Below, piece after piece: positions 8,201-17,114 of a stretch of 64,000 nucleotides of DNA (positions are counted from its first letter, which is position 1; every line of letters starts with the position of its first letter). Origin of the DNA: Chloroflexota bacterium (GTDB lineage Bacteria; Chloroflexota; Anaerolineae; Anaerolineales; UBA4823). Location: positions 1 to 64,000 of the forward strand of contig JAKOUW010000096.1 of assembly GCA_029782365.1 (NCBI GenBank). Reading direction: 5' to 3'. The notes under the pieces were generated by a model, which was not told the origin of the DNA, did not search any database, and saw only the letters and a program-made list of their open reading frames with translations. The position numbers and the translations under genes were made by a program.

Positions 8201-8500
8201 ATGGTTTTCGAAGATTTAGATGAGCACACGGCAGCCCATGTGGCCGAATTATTTCGAGCTTTCAGCGATACCAGTCGAGTGAGAATTCTTTATGCTTTAA
8301 TCCAAGGGGAAAAGAATGTCAGTTTGATTTCTAACGTAGTTGGAGTGAGCGAATCGGCAGTTTCGCATCATTTGCGCAGTTTAAGGCAGATGCGGCTGGT
8401 CATTTCCAGGCGGGATGGCAAAGAAATATTTTATAGTGTGGTGGATCCACACATAATTACCCTTTTCACCCAGGGTGTGGATCACATTCGCAATCGCTAA
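8201..8500 (+). CDS. ArsR/SmtB-family transcriptional regulator
   Basis: This 99-residue winged-helix repressor has the family core SDTSRVRILYALIQGEKNVS followed by the recognition helix SESAVSHHLRSLRQMRLVI and the wing SRRDGKEIFYSV. C-terminal residues DPHIITLFTQGVDHI contain His and Asp and could form an alpha-5 metal site of the SmtB/CzrA kind; the alpha-3 Cys pair of arsenic sensors is absent. I start at ATG 8201, with TGGAGAAATT immediately upstream, in preference to an in-frame TTG at 8186. It is divergent from the GH3 gene and convergent with the DHH gene. No metal transporter is adjacent, so its target is unclear. Confidence 0.88.
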   Translation: MVFEDLDEHTAAHVAELFRAFSDTSRVRILYALIQGEKNVSLISNVVGVSESAVSHHLRSLRQMRLVISRRDGKEIFYSVVDPHIITLFTQGVDHIRNR

Positions 8501-8523
8501 GTATTAAGCTTCGTAGGAAAGCC

Positions 8524-9408
8524 TTACGATCCAAATTTGACATCTGCTCCAGGTGGAAATGGCCCGTCGGTACGAATAAATTGAAAGCCTGCTGCGCCAG
8601 GATGCCCACCGCCGCCGAACTTTTTGGCGATTAGTGAGACATCGACAACTCGAGAGCCGATCATCACTGATGTCAATAAATGACCATTCTGGAAGCTTTC
8701 GGCATAACAATAAGCCAGTTCATAACCAAGCTGCATAGCAATTTCGATTAGCTCCCCTTCGCCAGGACGATTGAGAGCCAATGTATGCAAGCCTTCGAAA
8801 GTCACGGAATAACCATAACGGCGAGCGGCACGATGCAAACCGTTAATCCGAGCGGTTAAGAGCACCTGCCCCTTCGAAACCAAAGTATTCAGTTTCTCGC
8901 GATTATCATCCAATAATGCTTCCCACAACAATAAATTGTCTGTGCGAGTGTTTTCTTGCATCAATCCTTCGGAAAAAGAGCGTGTTTCAGGTTCAGCCAT
9001 CCTCCAGATATCTTTATCGCCAATCAAGACAACTGCCCGTGGAATCGGAAAACCTGGAAAAAAATATTGCCAGGTCAGGACGCAGGCGGCCTCAGACAAG
9101 CTTCGTTTGCCTGGCCAGGTAGCGCTAATCGAAGCACAATCCTGAATCGCAGTAATATGGTGATCAATCCAAATCAATTCTCGGCCCTGGGACAGACGAA
9201 ACATTTCGTTTGATGGGAGTGAAAAATCTACCATTACCACTCGAGAAGCCCCTAACAATAAATCCCAAGGAATCGAATCTCCATAATTGATTTCATAAAG
9301 TTTAATAAACGAACCCAAGGCGCGGCGAACGATCATCGCACTGGCGCGCCCATCAGGGTCGTTGTGATGTAAGCAAACTGTATAAGAAGTGGGTTGATTA
9401 GAAACCAT
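8524..9408 (-). CDS. DHH-family phosphoesterase (NrnB/oligoribonuclease-like)
   Basis: This 294-residue protein carries the DHH phosphoesterase signature: HHNDPDGRASA near residue 14, VMVDFS near 58, the DHH triplet in WIDHHI near 77, and a C-terminal DHHA1 domain with GGGGHPGAAGFQF. The family uses two divalent metals to cut short oligonucleotides or cyclic dinucleotide products; the exact substrate here is open. Its ATG lies inside the end of the M50 protease gene (11-base overlap), implying coupled translation. It converges on the ArsR gene with a 23-base gap. Confidence 0.85.
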   Translation of the reverse strand: MVSNQPTSYTVCLHHNDPDGRASAMIVRRALGSFIKLYEINYGDSIPWDLLLGASRVVMVDFSLPSNEMFRLSQGRELIWIDHHITAIQDCASISATWPGKRSLSEAACVLTWQYFFPGFPIPRAVVLIGDKDIWRMAEPETRSFSEGLMQENTRTDNLLLWEALLDDNREKLNTLVSKGQVLLTARINGLHRAARRYGYSVTFEGLHTLALNRPGEGELIEIAMQLGYELAYCYAESFQNGHLLTSVMIGSRVVDVSLIAKKFGGGGHPGAAGFQFIRTDGPFPPGADVKFGS

Positions 9409-10618
9409 TGAGGGGTGCTACTTGTGTAAGTGGAACCGGCATAAACACGAGAATGAAAAGAATAATACCCACTACTGCAAGTATCCGGCGTTTGTCATCG
9501 AGAGGAGTAATCTGGTCGAGAGGTTCCATATATGTACGCCCAAGAAAAAAGATTAAGAAAGCCCACAACCACCACCCTTCCCAGACGAACCCCAGGAGAA
9601 CTAAGGCGCCGAGAATAAAAGGCCACAACCTGATCGCTCGCTTGCCAAGCAATACGTAAACAATATGTCCGCCATCCAACTGACCAGCAGGAATTAAATT
9701 GAGTGAGGTGATTAATAAGCCTGCCCAACCAGCCCAGGCGACAGGGCTCATTAATACATCTCGTGCGCCAAAGGGTAAAGGGGTGCTTGTGAGAAGGTAT
9801 CGCACCCAATAAAAAATTGGGCTAACATCTCCATATGAAATTGGAGCTGGAAGAAGTTGGCCCTTTGTGATGAATTTGAGGAACAAATAAAGTAAAGAAT
9901 TCCCTTCCAGGCTGAGCCCACTCGAATCAAGAGAAACTGGCAGCGTGCCCATTTTGGAGATCAACAGACCGTATATTAAAACTGGGATTGCGACAACCAT
10001 TCCGGCAAGTGGACCTGCGATCCCGATATCCAACATCGTTCTTTTATTCCTCGGGGGTTCCTTTGCCTGAATGAAAGCACCCATGGTACCGAATGGACTG
10101 AGAGGAAAAGGAATAAAATAAGGTAACGAAACCTGGGTTTTGTGGTGACGTGCAGCGAGGTAATGACCAAATTCATGCGCCAATAAAATACCTAAGAAAC
10201 TAACGGCAAAAGGTAGTCCAACATCCAAATGTTGGAGCAAGATTCCTAAAGTCTCTACCAACCCCGCGTTTTGAGGCACTGGTCCCTGGTAAGAGTAAAT
10301 CACACCGGCCAGCAACACGGAGATAGCGCTGAGCAAAAACATGATAATGTTCCAGCGGATATCAGATGGCTTTGGTTGGATAACACCGTTTATGATATGG
10401 ATGCTGTGTTGGCCATTTTCCAGACGAAATAATGGAGTCACTCCGAAAGGGCGCAGAGAACCATTCAATTCGTCATAGGCATGAGCCGTATCTTCCCGGT
10501 AAATTTCACCTCGGTATTTTACGATCGGTTCTTTGGGTGGCTTGCCCCATGTTATATTATCGATGCGCATAATCCTTTGCACAAAAGGAGTGTAAGGATC
10601 AGTTTCTGTATTGAACAT
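9398..10618 (-). CDS. Site-2 protease family (M50) intramembrane metalloprotease
   Basis: This 406-residue protein has about seven to eight membrane helices after a soluble N-terminal domain of roughly 110 residues. The zinc site is clear: HEFGH in LGILLAHEFGHYLAARHH and the third ligand Asp in the later LIPAGQLDGGH motif. The arrangement resembles EGY1-type plant and bacterial proteases, not RseP, since no PDZ domain is seen. Such enzymes cleave membrane-bound regulators. The ATG has GGAGGTC upstream. The gene begins 24 bases after tRNA-Sec on the same strand and overlaps the DHH gene. Confidence 0.9.
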   Translation of the reverse strand: MFNTETDPYTPFVQRIMRIDNITWGKPPKEPIVKYRGEIYREDTAHAYDELNGSLRPFGVTPLFRLENGQHSIHIINGVIQPKPSDIRWNIIMFLLSAISVLLAGVIYSYQGPVPQNAGLVETLGILLQHLDVGLPFAVSFLGILLAHEFGHYLAARHHKTQVSLPYFIPFPLSPFGTMGAFIQAKEPPRNKRTMLDIGIAGPLAGMVVAIPVLIYGLLISKMGTLPVSLDSSGLSLEGNSLLYLFLKFITKGQLLPAPISYGDVSPIFYWVRYLLTSTPLPFGARDVLMSPVAWAGWAGLLITSLNLIPAGQLDGGHIVYVLLGKRAIRLWPFILGALVLLGFVWEGWWLWAFLIFFLGRTYMEPLDQITPLDDKRRILAVVGIILFILVFMPVPLTQVAPLNGF

Positions 10619-10641
10619 TAAAGACCTCCAATTTGATCAGG

Positions 10642-10735
10642 CGGGAGAGGATGGGAGTCGAACCCACCGCGGCCCGCAACGCGACCCGCCACTGGTTTTG
10701 AAGACCAGGGAACCCACCGGGACTCAACCACTCCC
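10642..10735 (-). tRNA. selC: tRNA-Sec (anticodon TCA)
   Basis: This gene gives a selenocysteine tRNA of about 94 bases. On the minus strand the anticodon arm is CTGGT-CTTCAAA-ACCAG with anticodon TCA, reading UGA. The D arm has a 6-base-pair stem (GAGTCC/GGGTTC) and the extra arm is very long (GCGGGTCGC-GTT-GCGGGCCGC with one mismatch). The T arm is GTGGG-TTCGACT-CCCAT. The acceptor GGGAGTGG pairs over eight positions with CCTCTCCC with one T-T mismatch; an 8-base acceptor stem and discriminator G are diagnostic of bacterial tRNA-Sec. CCA is not encoded. The genome should therefore encode SelA, SelB and SelD. Confidence 0.93.
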
Positions 10736-10742
10736 GGGAGCT

Positions 10743-10748
10743 ATTATA
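10743..10748 (-). promoter_or_regulatory. -10 element of tRNA-Sec
   Basis: A perfect TATAAT on the minus strand at 10748-10743 ends seven bases before the first base of tRNA-Sec (10735). Transcription could thus begin at or within one base of the mature 5' end. No clear -35 is seen. Confidence 0.6.
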
Positions 10749-10858
10749 CTTTACCCACATTAAATTTTCGTGACGGAAGAAAAGTAGATTAAAATGTCTG
10801 ACAAATTTAACGTGCCAAAATTTATATTAACGCGTAAAATATATGTAGAGGTGAATCC

Positions 10859-10891
10859 ATGATGAACTATCCGAATCTGTATGCAGAATAG
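10859..10891 (+). other. Possible 10-codon leader frame overlapping the cofD start
   Basis: ATGATGAACTATCCG begins a 10-codon frame with TAG at 10889-10891. It has AGAGGTG just upstream (about 10847-10853) at proper spacing. Its end overlaps the first codons of cofD, whose own ATG at 10881 has no ribosome site. It may couple translation to cofD, or simply be chance. I do not claim a functional peptide. Confidence 0.35.
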
Positions 10892-11855
10892 AAATCCCAA
10901 AATCGTTGCATTAGCAGGAGGAGTAGGGGGAGCTCGCCTGGCAGACGGCCTGGCGCAAATTTTAAATCCTGGCTGCCTGACTGTGATCGTTAATATCGGA
11001 GACGATTTCGAACATTACGGCTTATTCATCAGTCCAGACCTGGACACAGTCTGTTATACATTGGCTGGGATCGGCAACCCAGAGACAGGTTGGGGATTGA
11101 TTGACGAAAGTTTTCACATGATGGAATCCTTGCGACAACTTGGAGTACCTGATTGGTTTAACCTGGGCGATCGCGACATGGCTACACATTTGGTTCGCAC
11201 ACAACGGTTGAAGAATGGCGAATCACTTTCACAAGTAACATCTGATTTCTGTAAGGCGTGGGGTGTGTCAACACGCGTTCTTCCTGCGAGTGATGACCGC
11301 ATACCAACGATTGTGCTGACAGATAAGGGAAGCCTGTCATTTCAAGAATATTTTGTTCACCTGCACTGCGAGCCAAAAGTGAGAGGATTTTACTTCAAGA
11401 ACGCCAACAAGGCGTGGCCAGCGCCGGGCGTTTTAGAAAGTCTGGAAGATGCCGATGGTGTGATTATATGTCCTTCCAATCCATGGGTAAGCATTGATCC
11501 GATCCTTTCGGTACCTGGAGTGCGAGACGCGTTGGCGCGACGATTGGCACAAGGAATATTTGTCGTAGCTGTTTCACCGATCATCGGGGGGAAGGCAGTC
11601 AAAGGACCGGCAGCAAAAATGTTTGTTGAGCTTGGTTTAAATGCTACCTCATTAGAAGTTGCCCGTCATTATCAGGGACTATTGAGCGGTTTTGTTTTAG
11701 ATAAAGTTGATGGTCATTTAGCTCAGGATGTGAAGCAAGTTTGTGGAGGAGAAGTTTTGGTTACCGATACGCTGATGCGTGATCGAGGCGCACGGCGTGG
11801 AGTTGCTGATAAGATCTTAGATTTCATAACCAAAATTGAAGTAGATCGGGGGTAA
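10881..11855 (+). CDS. cofD: 2-phospho-L-lactate transferase (F420 biosynthesis)
   Basis: This 324-residue enzyme joins the activated lactyl (or enolpyruvyl) phospho moiety to the deazaflavin Fo, giving F420-0 (or its dehydro form). Family marks are the N-terminal GGVGGARLADGLAQ, the NIGDDFEHYGL block with catalytic Asp residues, CPSNPWVSIDPIL and SPIIGGKAVKGPAAKM. Length fits the family. The first in-frame start is ATG 10881; a stop sits upstream at 10863, so no longer form is possible. It is followed 2 bases later by cofC. The Fo synthase and CofE genes are not in the window. Confidence 0.95.
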   Translation: MQNRNPKIVALAGGVGGARLADGLAQILNPGCLTVIVNIGDDFEHYGLFISPDLDTVCYTLAGIGNPETGWGLIDESFHMMESLRQLGVPDWFNLGDRDMATHLVRTQRLKNGESLSQVTSDFCKAWGVSTRVLPASDDRIPTIVLTDKGSLSFQEYFVHLHCEPKVRGFYFKNANKAWPAPGVLESLEDADGVIICPSNPWVSIDPILSVPGVRDALARRLAQGIFVVAVSPIIGGKAVKGPAAKMFVELGLNATSLEVARHYQGLLSGFVLDKVDGHLAQDVKQVCGGEVLVTDTLMRDRGARRGVADKILDFITKIEVDRG

Positions 11856-11857
11856 AG

Positions 11858-12592
11858 GTGGGCTTTTGGGCGATTATCCCTGTTAAACCTCTTCGCCGTG
11901 GTAAATCCCGATTAAGCAGTGTTTTAAACGAAAACGAACGAACAGCACTTAATGAGTGCTTATTGCAAAATACACTTGCTGTGTTATCTTCAACAACGCA
12001 GATCGACCATACCTTGGTCATCAGCCGTGATCCCCAGGCGCTAACTCTGGCGCGTAAATTCCACGCTCAAACCCTTTTAGAACAGGCAAATTCTAATCTG
12101 AACCGAGCATTGGAAATAGCCACCGCAATTATAAGGCGTCCAGCTCATCGTGGTTTATTAATTCTACCTGCAGACCTGCCTTTGATAGATCCTGCAGATA
12201 TCCAGCATTTATTAGCTGCTGCACAGAAACCTCCTGTGGTGGTCATCGCACCAGACCGCCACGACCATGGTACAAATGCTTTACTGGTGAGCCCGCCCGG
12301 TTTAATTCGTTACTCATTTGGAATCGGCTCCTTTCAACGGCATTGCGAAGCCATTCACCAGGCTGGCGCCCGTTTGGAAGTAGTGCGCTGTCAAACTTTT
12401 GCCTTAGATTTGGATATTCCAGAGGATTTGGATCTTGTAAGGACAGAGTTAAACAGTCAATTAGATGCAGGTCTGATAAATGCAGCTGAGACTTATCTCA
12501 CAGAGCAAAGTGAACCGCCAATGCTGGAACACAAACAGCGCTGTTTGGATTTAATACCAATTAGAAAAGGAGTATCAAATGTCGGAATCTAG
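11858..12592 (+). CDS. cofC: 2-phospho-L-lactate (or PEP) guanylyltransferase
   Basis: This 244-residue nucleotidyltransferase activates 2-phospholactate or phosphoenolpyruvate with GTP to supply CofD. It opens [18 protein letters not shown], the typical GTP-binding start, has [16 protein letters not shown] with the metal-binding Asp, and [13 protein letters not shown] followed by [10 protein letters not shown]. It starts at GTG 11858, with GGGGG just upstream in the end of cofD. The C-terminal tail beyond residue 205 (ending [11 protein letters not shown]...) is longer than usual and looks unconserved. Its last 14 bases overlap the oxidoreductase gene. Confidence 0.92.
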   Translation: MGFWAIIPVKPLRRGKSRLSSVLNENERTALNECLLQNTLAVLSSTTQIDHTLVISRDPQALTLARKFHAQTLLEQANSNLNRALEIATAIIRRPAHRGLLILPADLPLIDPADIQHLLAAAQKPPVVVIAPDRHDHGTNALLVSPPGLIRYSFGIGSFQRHCEAIHQAGARLEVVRCQTFALDLDIPEDLDLVRTELNSQLDAGLINAAETYLTEQSEPPMLEHKQRCLDLIPIRKGVSNVGI

Positions 12593-13592
12593 AAATCATC
12601 AAAGAATGGCTTTGTATTTGCAGGATTCTCATGACCTGCGCGATGGATTGGGTTTTGTACGCTACGCTGAGCAACGAGGCTTTGAGGCTGTTTGGCAGGC
12701 GGAAAGCCGTTTAGTTCGGGATGCGATCGTACCAATGGCTGCCTATGCTGCAGTCACTGAACGATTGAAAGTGGGTTCAGGTGTGATCAACAATTGGACT
12801 CGCAACATAGGTTTGCTGGCGGCGACATTTCTGACTCTTGATGATTTGGCGCCAAACCGCGTAATTTGTGGAATCGGAGCGTGGTGGGATCCTCTTGCTA
12901 AAAATGTTGGAATCGATCGTAGGAAACCACTCACTGCCATGCGTGAAACGGTTCAAACCTTACGCCGGTTATTAAACATGGAGAGGGTGACATTCCACGG
13001 AGAATTTGTACACGTTGATGGCATAGAACTGGATGTCGTTCATGGAAGACGAGAACCACGCAAAGTTCCAATAATGATAGGCGCAACCGGTGATCAAATG
13101 ATGGAAATGACAGGGGAGATAGCCGATGGTTGTGTGATGAATTACTGTGTGCCACCTGAATACAATGATAAGGCGTTGGAACTGCTTGAGAAAGGGGCCA
13201 GGAAAGCCGGGCGTACCCTGGATGACATTGATCGGCCGCAGTTAATCGTCTGCTCAGTAGCGACTACCCACGAGGAAGCAATCGATAATACTCGCGGCTT
13301 GCTTTGCCAATACCTGGCACAACAACCACATATCGCCAAGGCGAGCGGGGTTCGTATAGAGGTTGTTTCCGAGATCCAATCCATTTTGGGATGGCCTGCG
13401 ACAAAGGAGCAAATTAACAAGGCAAAGCATTTGGTGCCCGAAGAGTTAATTCACCAGATCACAGCCTCTGGGACACCGGACGAGGCGCGCCGCAAGGTGC
13501 AAGAATATGTCAAACGAGGGTGCACCTGCCCGATTTTATATCCGGTTGGAGGCGATGTCCGTCTCTTGGTTGATACATTCGCACAAAATTAA
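12579..13592 (+). CDS. LLM-class (luciferase-like) F420-dependent oxidoreductase
   Basis: This 337-residue TIM-barrel protein resembles the methylene-tetrahydromethanopterin-reductase-like branch of the luciferase superfamily. Visible blocks are [51 protein letters not shown] and [14 protein letters not shown]. It should transfer hydride between F420 and an unknown substrate; binding of F420 (not FMN) is inferred from the subfamily and from position. The ATG at 12579 has AAAAGGAGTATCAA upstream and overlaps cofC, so cofactor genes and a likely user enzyme are in one operon, ended by the hairpin at 13610. Confidence 0.88.
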   Translation: MSESRNHQRMALYLQDSHDLRDGLGFVRYAEQRGFEAVWQAESRLVRDAIVPMAAYAAVTERLKVGSGVINNWTRNIGLLAATFLTLDDLAPNRVICGIGAWWDPLAKNVGIDRRKPLTAMRETVQTLRRLLNMERVTFHGEFVHVDGIELDVVHGRREPRKVPIMIGATGDQMMEMTGEIADGCVMNYCVPPEYNDKALELLEKGARKAGRTLDDIDRPQLIVCSVATTHEEAIDNTRGLLCQYLAQQPHIAKASGVRIEVVSEIQSILGWPATKEQINKAKHLVPEELIHQITASGTPDEARRKVQEYVKRGCTCPILYPVGGDVRLLVDTFAQN

Positions 13593-13609
13593 TAACATTC
13601 GAGATTTTT

Positions 13610-13656
13610 GAAGGTATCTCGCGGATTAATCAATAACCCATGAGATACCTTCTTTT
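13610..13656 (+). terminator. Terminator of the F420 operon
   Basis: GAAGGTATCTC (13610-13620) pairs perfectly with GAGATACCTTC (13642-13652), followed by TTTT. The 21-base loop is large. The T-run is only on the plus side. Confidence 0.7.
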
Positions 13657-13672
13657 GTTAAAGATTCAGGAA

Positions 13673-16600
13673 TCAAGCTTTGATCACGATTTTTTCGATT
13701 TCGAACTCCTTGGAGCCATGAGTCTTTTGTTCGAGTGTGATGCAAATTTCGAGGCGTTCCTTTAAAGCGCGTAAGGCCAGCTCCCCTATTGCGCGTTCAT
13801 GTACCGGAATAGTGTGGAGTGTTTCGCAATCTTCCAATACGAACCCAGCTAACTGGCCGAAACAATCGAAGATAACTTCCCGGACTTTGCCACAGTAAGT
13901 ATGTATGTGCCCTTGTTCACCGTGTTTTTCTGGGTCAGGAATTGGAGCTCCCCTGGGCGAAGGAGGAATGGAATCCGGATCACCTCCAAGTCCTTTAATC
14001 CGATCTATTATATATTCAATATATCGGGTGAGAACCGGATACCAACGGTTATTAGGCGCCGTATGTTGTAACTTCCATTTCATGATTGCCAAAGTATCCA
14101 ATTCAGGTCGGAGCATCACCTCGCCCGTGGTCACTGGAATTTTCACCTGGAAAGTGCCAACTACATAGCGCCAATTTCGCATAGCCTTTATATCGACGCG
14201 GGCTTTGAGACCAGTAAGAGTGTCCTGTTCAGCTTGATTCGTCAATTGGATTGGGGGAGGCGGAGGTGGCGTTGGCTCTTGTTTCATCCGCCTTGTTGAT
14301 ATTCGCCGAACGGTGATATTGAATTCCTGTCCCGTTCTAACTGTTTGTGGGAGGTCAACTGTCAACAAGCTGGCGAGGTTTTCACTCCCTCCAGGTGGTA
14401 TAGGCACATAAGAGACGCCGTGAGTGACTGTGATATCGATAGTATGCGCATCCGATGCACTGAGCAAATGGGTCGCATATAATCGATTGGCAAGATCAAG
14501 CACTTTACTGGCATTGACTTGAGGCCAATAGATATGCGCGACACTACCAGGGGGAGTCTTTCCCCAATCGATCATCAACTCGTCCGGATAATTCAATAGA
14601 AAACCAGGTGCTGCAGCCAGTATTGGACTTGGGCGAATGTCAAATGTCTGTGGGATGCGGTGAGTCTCGGCAGGTCCCGGGTTATCAGATAAAGTGACTA
14701 CCAGGTTGCGTTGAGCTAGTTTGTCTGAGTTTTCGGGATTGGCAGTCAGCCCGTTTGCATTGATAATGGGAGCATCATCATAAGCGATCTCTGCGACAAG
14801 GCAGTGATGGGTTCCCGGAAGTAATGCCAATACAGGTTGGCCATTCACCACATTGCTCGTATCATACACATTGAGAAAACAACCAAAATACGCCCAGGCT
14901 GTATGTCCTGAATTAATTGTGATAGTTTTATTATTGAATCCATTCGTTCCATATTCAGGGTTATTTGGATCAGATAGATTTGGGCTGTTGCTTGAAGAGA
15001 AAAATGGAAAGGTGTGGCTGTCGGGTGCAGGCAAAGGCCATTCAGGCTTACCACCAACCTGGTGAGAAAAGTACGTGGAACTTGGCTGAAAATCGGTATC
15101 AGCGGTTTGCGTCGACCACATACGGAAAAATACTTTTACATTGTGGGCGGCACCGGCTGGACCGGTTGATCCTCGCAAACGCACTCTCGCAATAGCGAAG
15201 TTATAGTTATTGAAAACGCCAAAAGGTGAGAATGATATTTTTACTGCTGATACGGAAGAATCAGCGTCTAGCGCTGTTGATGGTTGAGGGATGGTGCCAT
15301 TTGTGAACGGGTCAACCGTGCCGTTGGTGAAATTGTTTGCTGGATTATTCAAAAAACTGAGAACATTTTGCATATATGTATATGCATTTGCAAAATTATC
15401 TGCTCCAAAGGCTGGTGCGCCGACTATCGGGGCGTTGTTCAAACCTGGGGTTACAGTAAAAACGCGCAAATCCTGGCTCAGATAAAACACATTATTCTGA
15501 TTTGGATCAATGTTATTGTAGTAAGGATTTGCTCCTGAAACGAGCTCGAATTCGGTCAGTGCTGCTGCTCCAGGCAACGAAACTCCATTGTGCAGAATCA
15601 AAGCTCCTAAGACCTTTTCTACAGGCGGATCGCCTGGATTCGGAAATGCAGCCAGAGTGGTATTTGTGAATTTTATATCAAATGGGAACCGTATCCGCTG
15701 CGGTACTCGCGTATCAGTAGGAATTTCGAACTCAATCCCAGCAGAGTTTTGCGGGAAAGAGATGCCTGGCATCGTAAAGAAAGAACCAGATAAAGTTATA
15801 TTGGTTGTCCCCAGGTTATTGAATCCTTGAATATTGAAGCCTTCCAGAATTAACCAAAAGGCATTCAAATAGGTACCCATGCTTGTCGAGTTGATCAAAT
15901 CATTTACTTCGTCACGCCCGAAGCTACCTTTATCCACAGTGAACGAGAGCATTCCCAATGGGTATGGATTATCTTTGTTTGGGCCAGGTACTGAAGAAGT
16001 AGACTGGGATGGAAATGCCACATCGAGTATTTGTTTGAAAAATGGAAAGGGATCGCTCGAATCACCGGTCAGGTTGGTAAAAACTCCGCCAAGCGTAGAA
16101 GCTCCGGCGGCAACAATTGCGGGAATACTGAATCCGAGCTGATCGTGCAGATAATAGATAAATAGCGTTGTACAACCATTGGTTGCATCTGGACTGAAAT
16201 CATCGGGTGCATTGTTGACGAAGTCTTGACGTGTGCTGTTGAGCCATAAATTGGCTACATCAAAGCCGCTCTGGAGGGAAAAGCCAAGACTATTCGCGAT
16301 AAGGAATTGGGCTGATAGAAATCGAGATAAACCTTCACCTTTGCTGCCTTCATTGCCGCTCTGGAACCAGCCGATATTTTGAGTCATCATGAAAATTTCG
16401 GTAACTTCAGCAATTATTAAGTAGCGCAAAAAATTCGGGTCGGTATTGCTGCCTGGTTTGAGCGTAATTGTGGAAGATGATGAACTGCCGTTCCAGGCTG
16501 CGCCTCCACCTTGTGGCGTGACTTGTACAGTCATACCGGTTACATTCACACTGCTGCCAAACCAACTTTTCATCAAATTATAGTCATTCTCACAGGCAGC

Positions 16601-16732
16601 GATCACTGCATTTGTTCGAGCTGGTTCTGGTCCAGTGGGATTGGATGGGGAATTCCGGAGCGTGTCATCGTATTGGAAACTATAATGAGTCGTACTGCCG
16701 CCGTTAGTCAATCCGGTTGTGATAAAAGCCAC
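13673..16732 (-). CDS. Large protein of unknown function, 1019 residues, with proline linker and small C-terminal Cys module
   Basis: I do not recognise this protein. It begins MAFITTGLTNGGSTTHYSFQ with no signal peptide or membrane helix. Residues 1-270 look compact, with the helical block LRYLIIAEVTEIFMMTQNIG near 120-140. Residues 270-800 are rich in Asn, Ser, Pro, Phe and Gly with beta-type patterns. A six-proline run follows at about 820, then a mixed domain (850-930). The last 75 residues form a separate module with four Cys in the contexts YCGK, FDCF, EDCE and EICI. It starts at GTG 16732, with GGAG eight bases upstream. It is a single-gene unit with its own promoter, convergent with the F420 operon. 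A metal-free relative of a zincin fold is conceivable for the AEVTE block but unproven. Confidence 0.8.
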   Translation of the reverse strand: MAFITTGLTNGGSTTHYSFQYDDTLRNSPSNPTGPEPARTNAVIAACENDYNLMKSWFGSSVNVTGMTVQVTPQGGGAAWNGSSSSSTITLKPGSNTDPNFLRYLIIAEVTEIFMMTQNIGWFQSGNEGSKGEGLSRFLSAQFLIANSLGFSLQSGFDVANLWLNSTRQDFVNNAPDDFSPDATNGCTTLFIYYLHDQLGFSIPAIVAAGASTLGGVFTNLTGDSSDPFPFFKQILDVAFPSQSTSSVPGPNKDNPYPLGMLSFTVDKGSFGRDEVNDLINSTSMGTYLNAFWLILEGFNIQGFNNLGTTNITLSGSFFTMPGISFPQNSAGIEFEIPTDTRVPQRIRFPFDIKFTNTTLAAFPNPGDPPVEKVLGALILHNGVSLPGAAALTEFELVSGANPYYNNIDPNQNNVFYLSQDLRVFTVTPGLNNAPIVGAPAFGADNFANAYTYMQNVLSFLNNPANNFTNGTVDPFTNGTIPQPSTALDADSSVSAVKISFSPFGVFNNYNFAIARVRLRGSTGPAGAAHNVKVFFRMWSTQTADTDFQPSSTYFSHQVGGKPEWPLPAPDSHTFPFFSSSNSPNLSDPNNPEYGTNGFNNKTITINSGHTAWAYFGCFLNVYDTSNVVNGQPVLALLPGTHHCLVAEIAYDDAPIINANGLTANPENSDKLAQRNLVVTLSDNPGPAETHRIPQTFDIRPSPILAAAPGFLLNYPDELMIDWGKTPPGSVAHIYWPQVNASKVLDLANRLYATHLLSASDAHTIDITVTHGVSYVPIPPGGSENLASLLTVDLPQTVRTGQEFNITVRRISTRRMKQEPTPPPPPPIQLTNQAEQDTLTGLKARVDIKAMRNWRYVVGTFQVKIPVTTGEVMLRPELDTLAIMKWKLQHTAPNNRWYPVLTRYIEYIIDRIKGLGGDPDSIPPSPRGAPIPDPEKHGEQGHIHTYCGKVREVIFDCFGQLAGFVLEDCETLHTIPVHERAIGELALRALKERLEICITLEQKTHGSKEFEIEKIVIKA

Positions 16733-16785
16733 GTGAAAACTCCTTCTTTACCCTAACAAGCTGAAAATACCAGGGTATATGGATA

Positions 16786-16814
16786 TATATACTCCAAATT
16801 ATCTATATTCACAA
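16786..16814 (-). promoter_or_regulatory. Promoter of the 1019-residue protein gene
   Basis: On the minus strand TTGTGA (16814-16809) and TATATA (16791-16786) are separated by 17 bases, close to the sigma-70 consensus. The predicted start near 16779 leaves a leader of about 47 bases. Confidence 0.6.
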
Positions 16815-17114
16815 TGAGCAATAGTTCTCAGTTAAATTTCGCAGGTTCCCAGTCGAAGACTCATAATCTGCAAAGAAAGGGTGCGTAACTCGAACAGCCA
16901 TGATGATTGCTGCTCGATAGATAGTGAAAGTTCGTATGACTGCCTTAATGAAAATTCTTGCAATCGGGATCTTTCAAACTACAACGCCGTAGAAAACACT
17001 TGAGAATCTGGCAATTTGAAACAGGCTTTTTATTCTCATGAAACGAAAGGCGAGTTTTCGACGCGAACCTTGAAACTGTAGAATTCGCGGTAATGCAGTT
17101 TCCTCTTCAACCCC
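16815..17114. other. Intergenic stretch with no recognisable feature
   Basis: About 300 bases between the promoter of the large unknown gene and the end of galT. I see no reading frame of useful length, tRNA, convincing hairpin with T-run or repeat. Because galT is transcribed toward this region, its terminator would be expected here, but I could not identify it. Confidence 0.5.
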
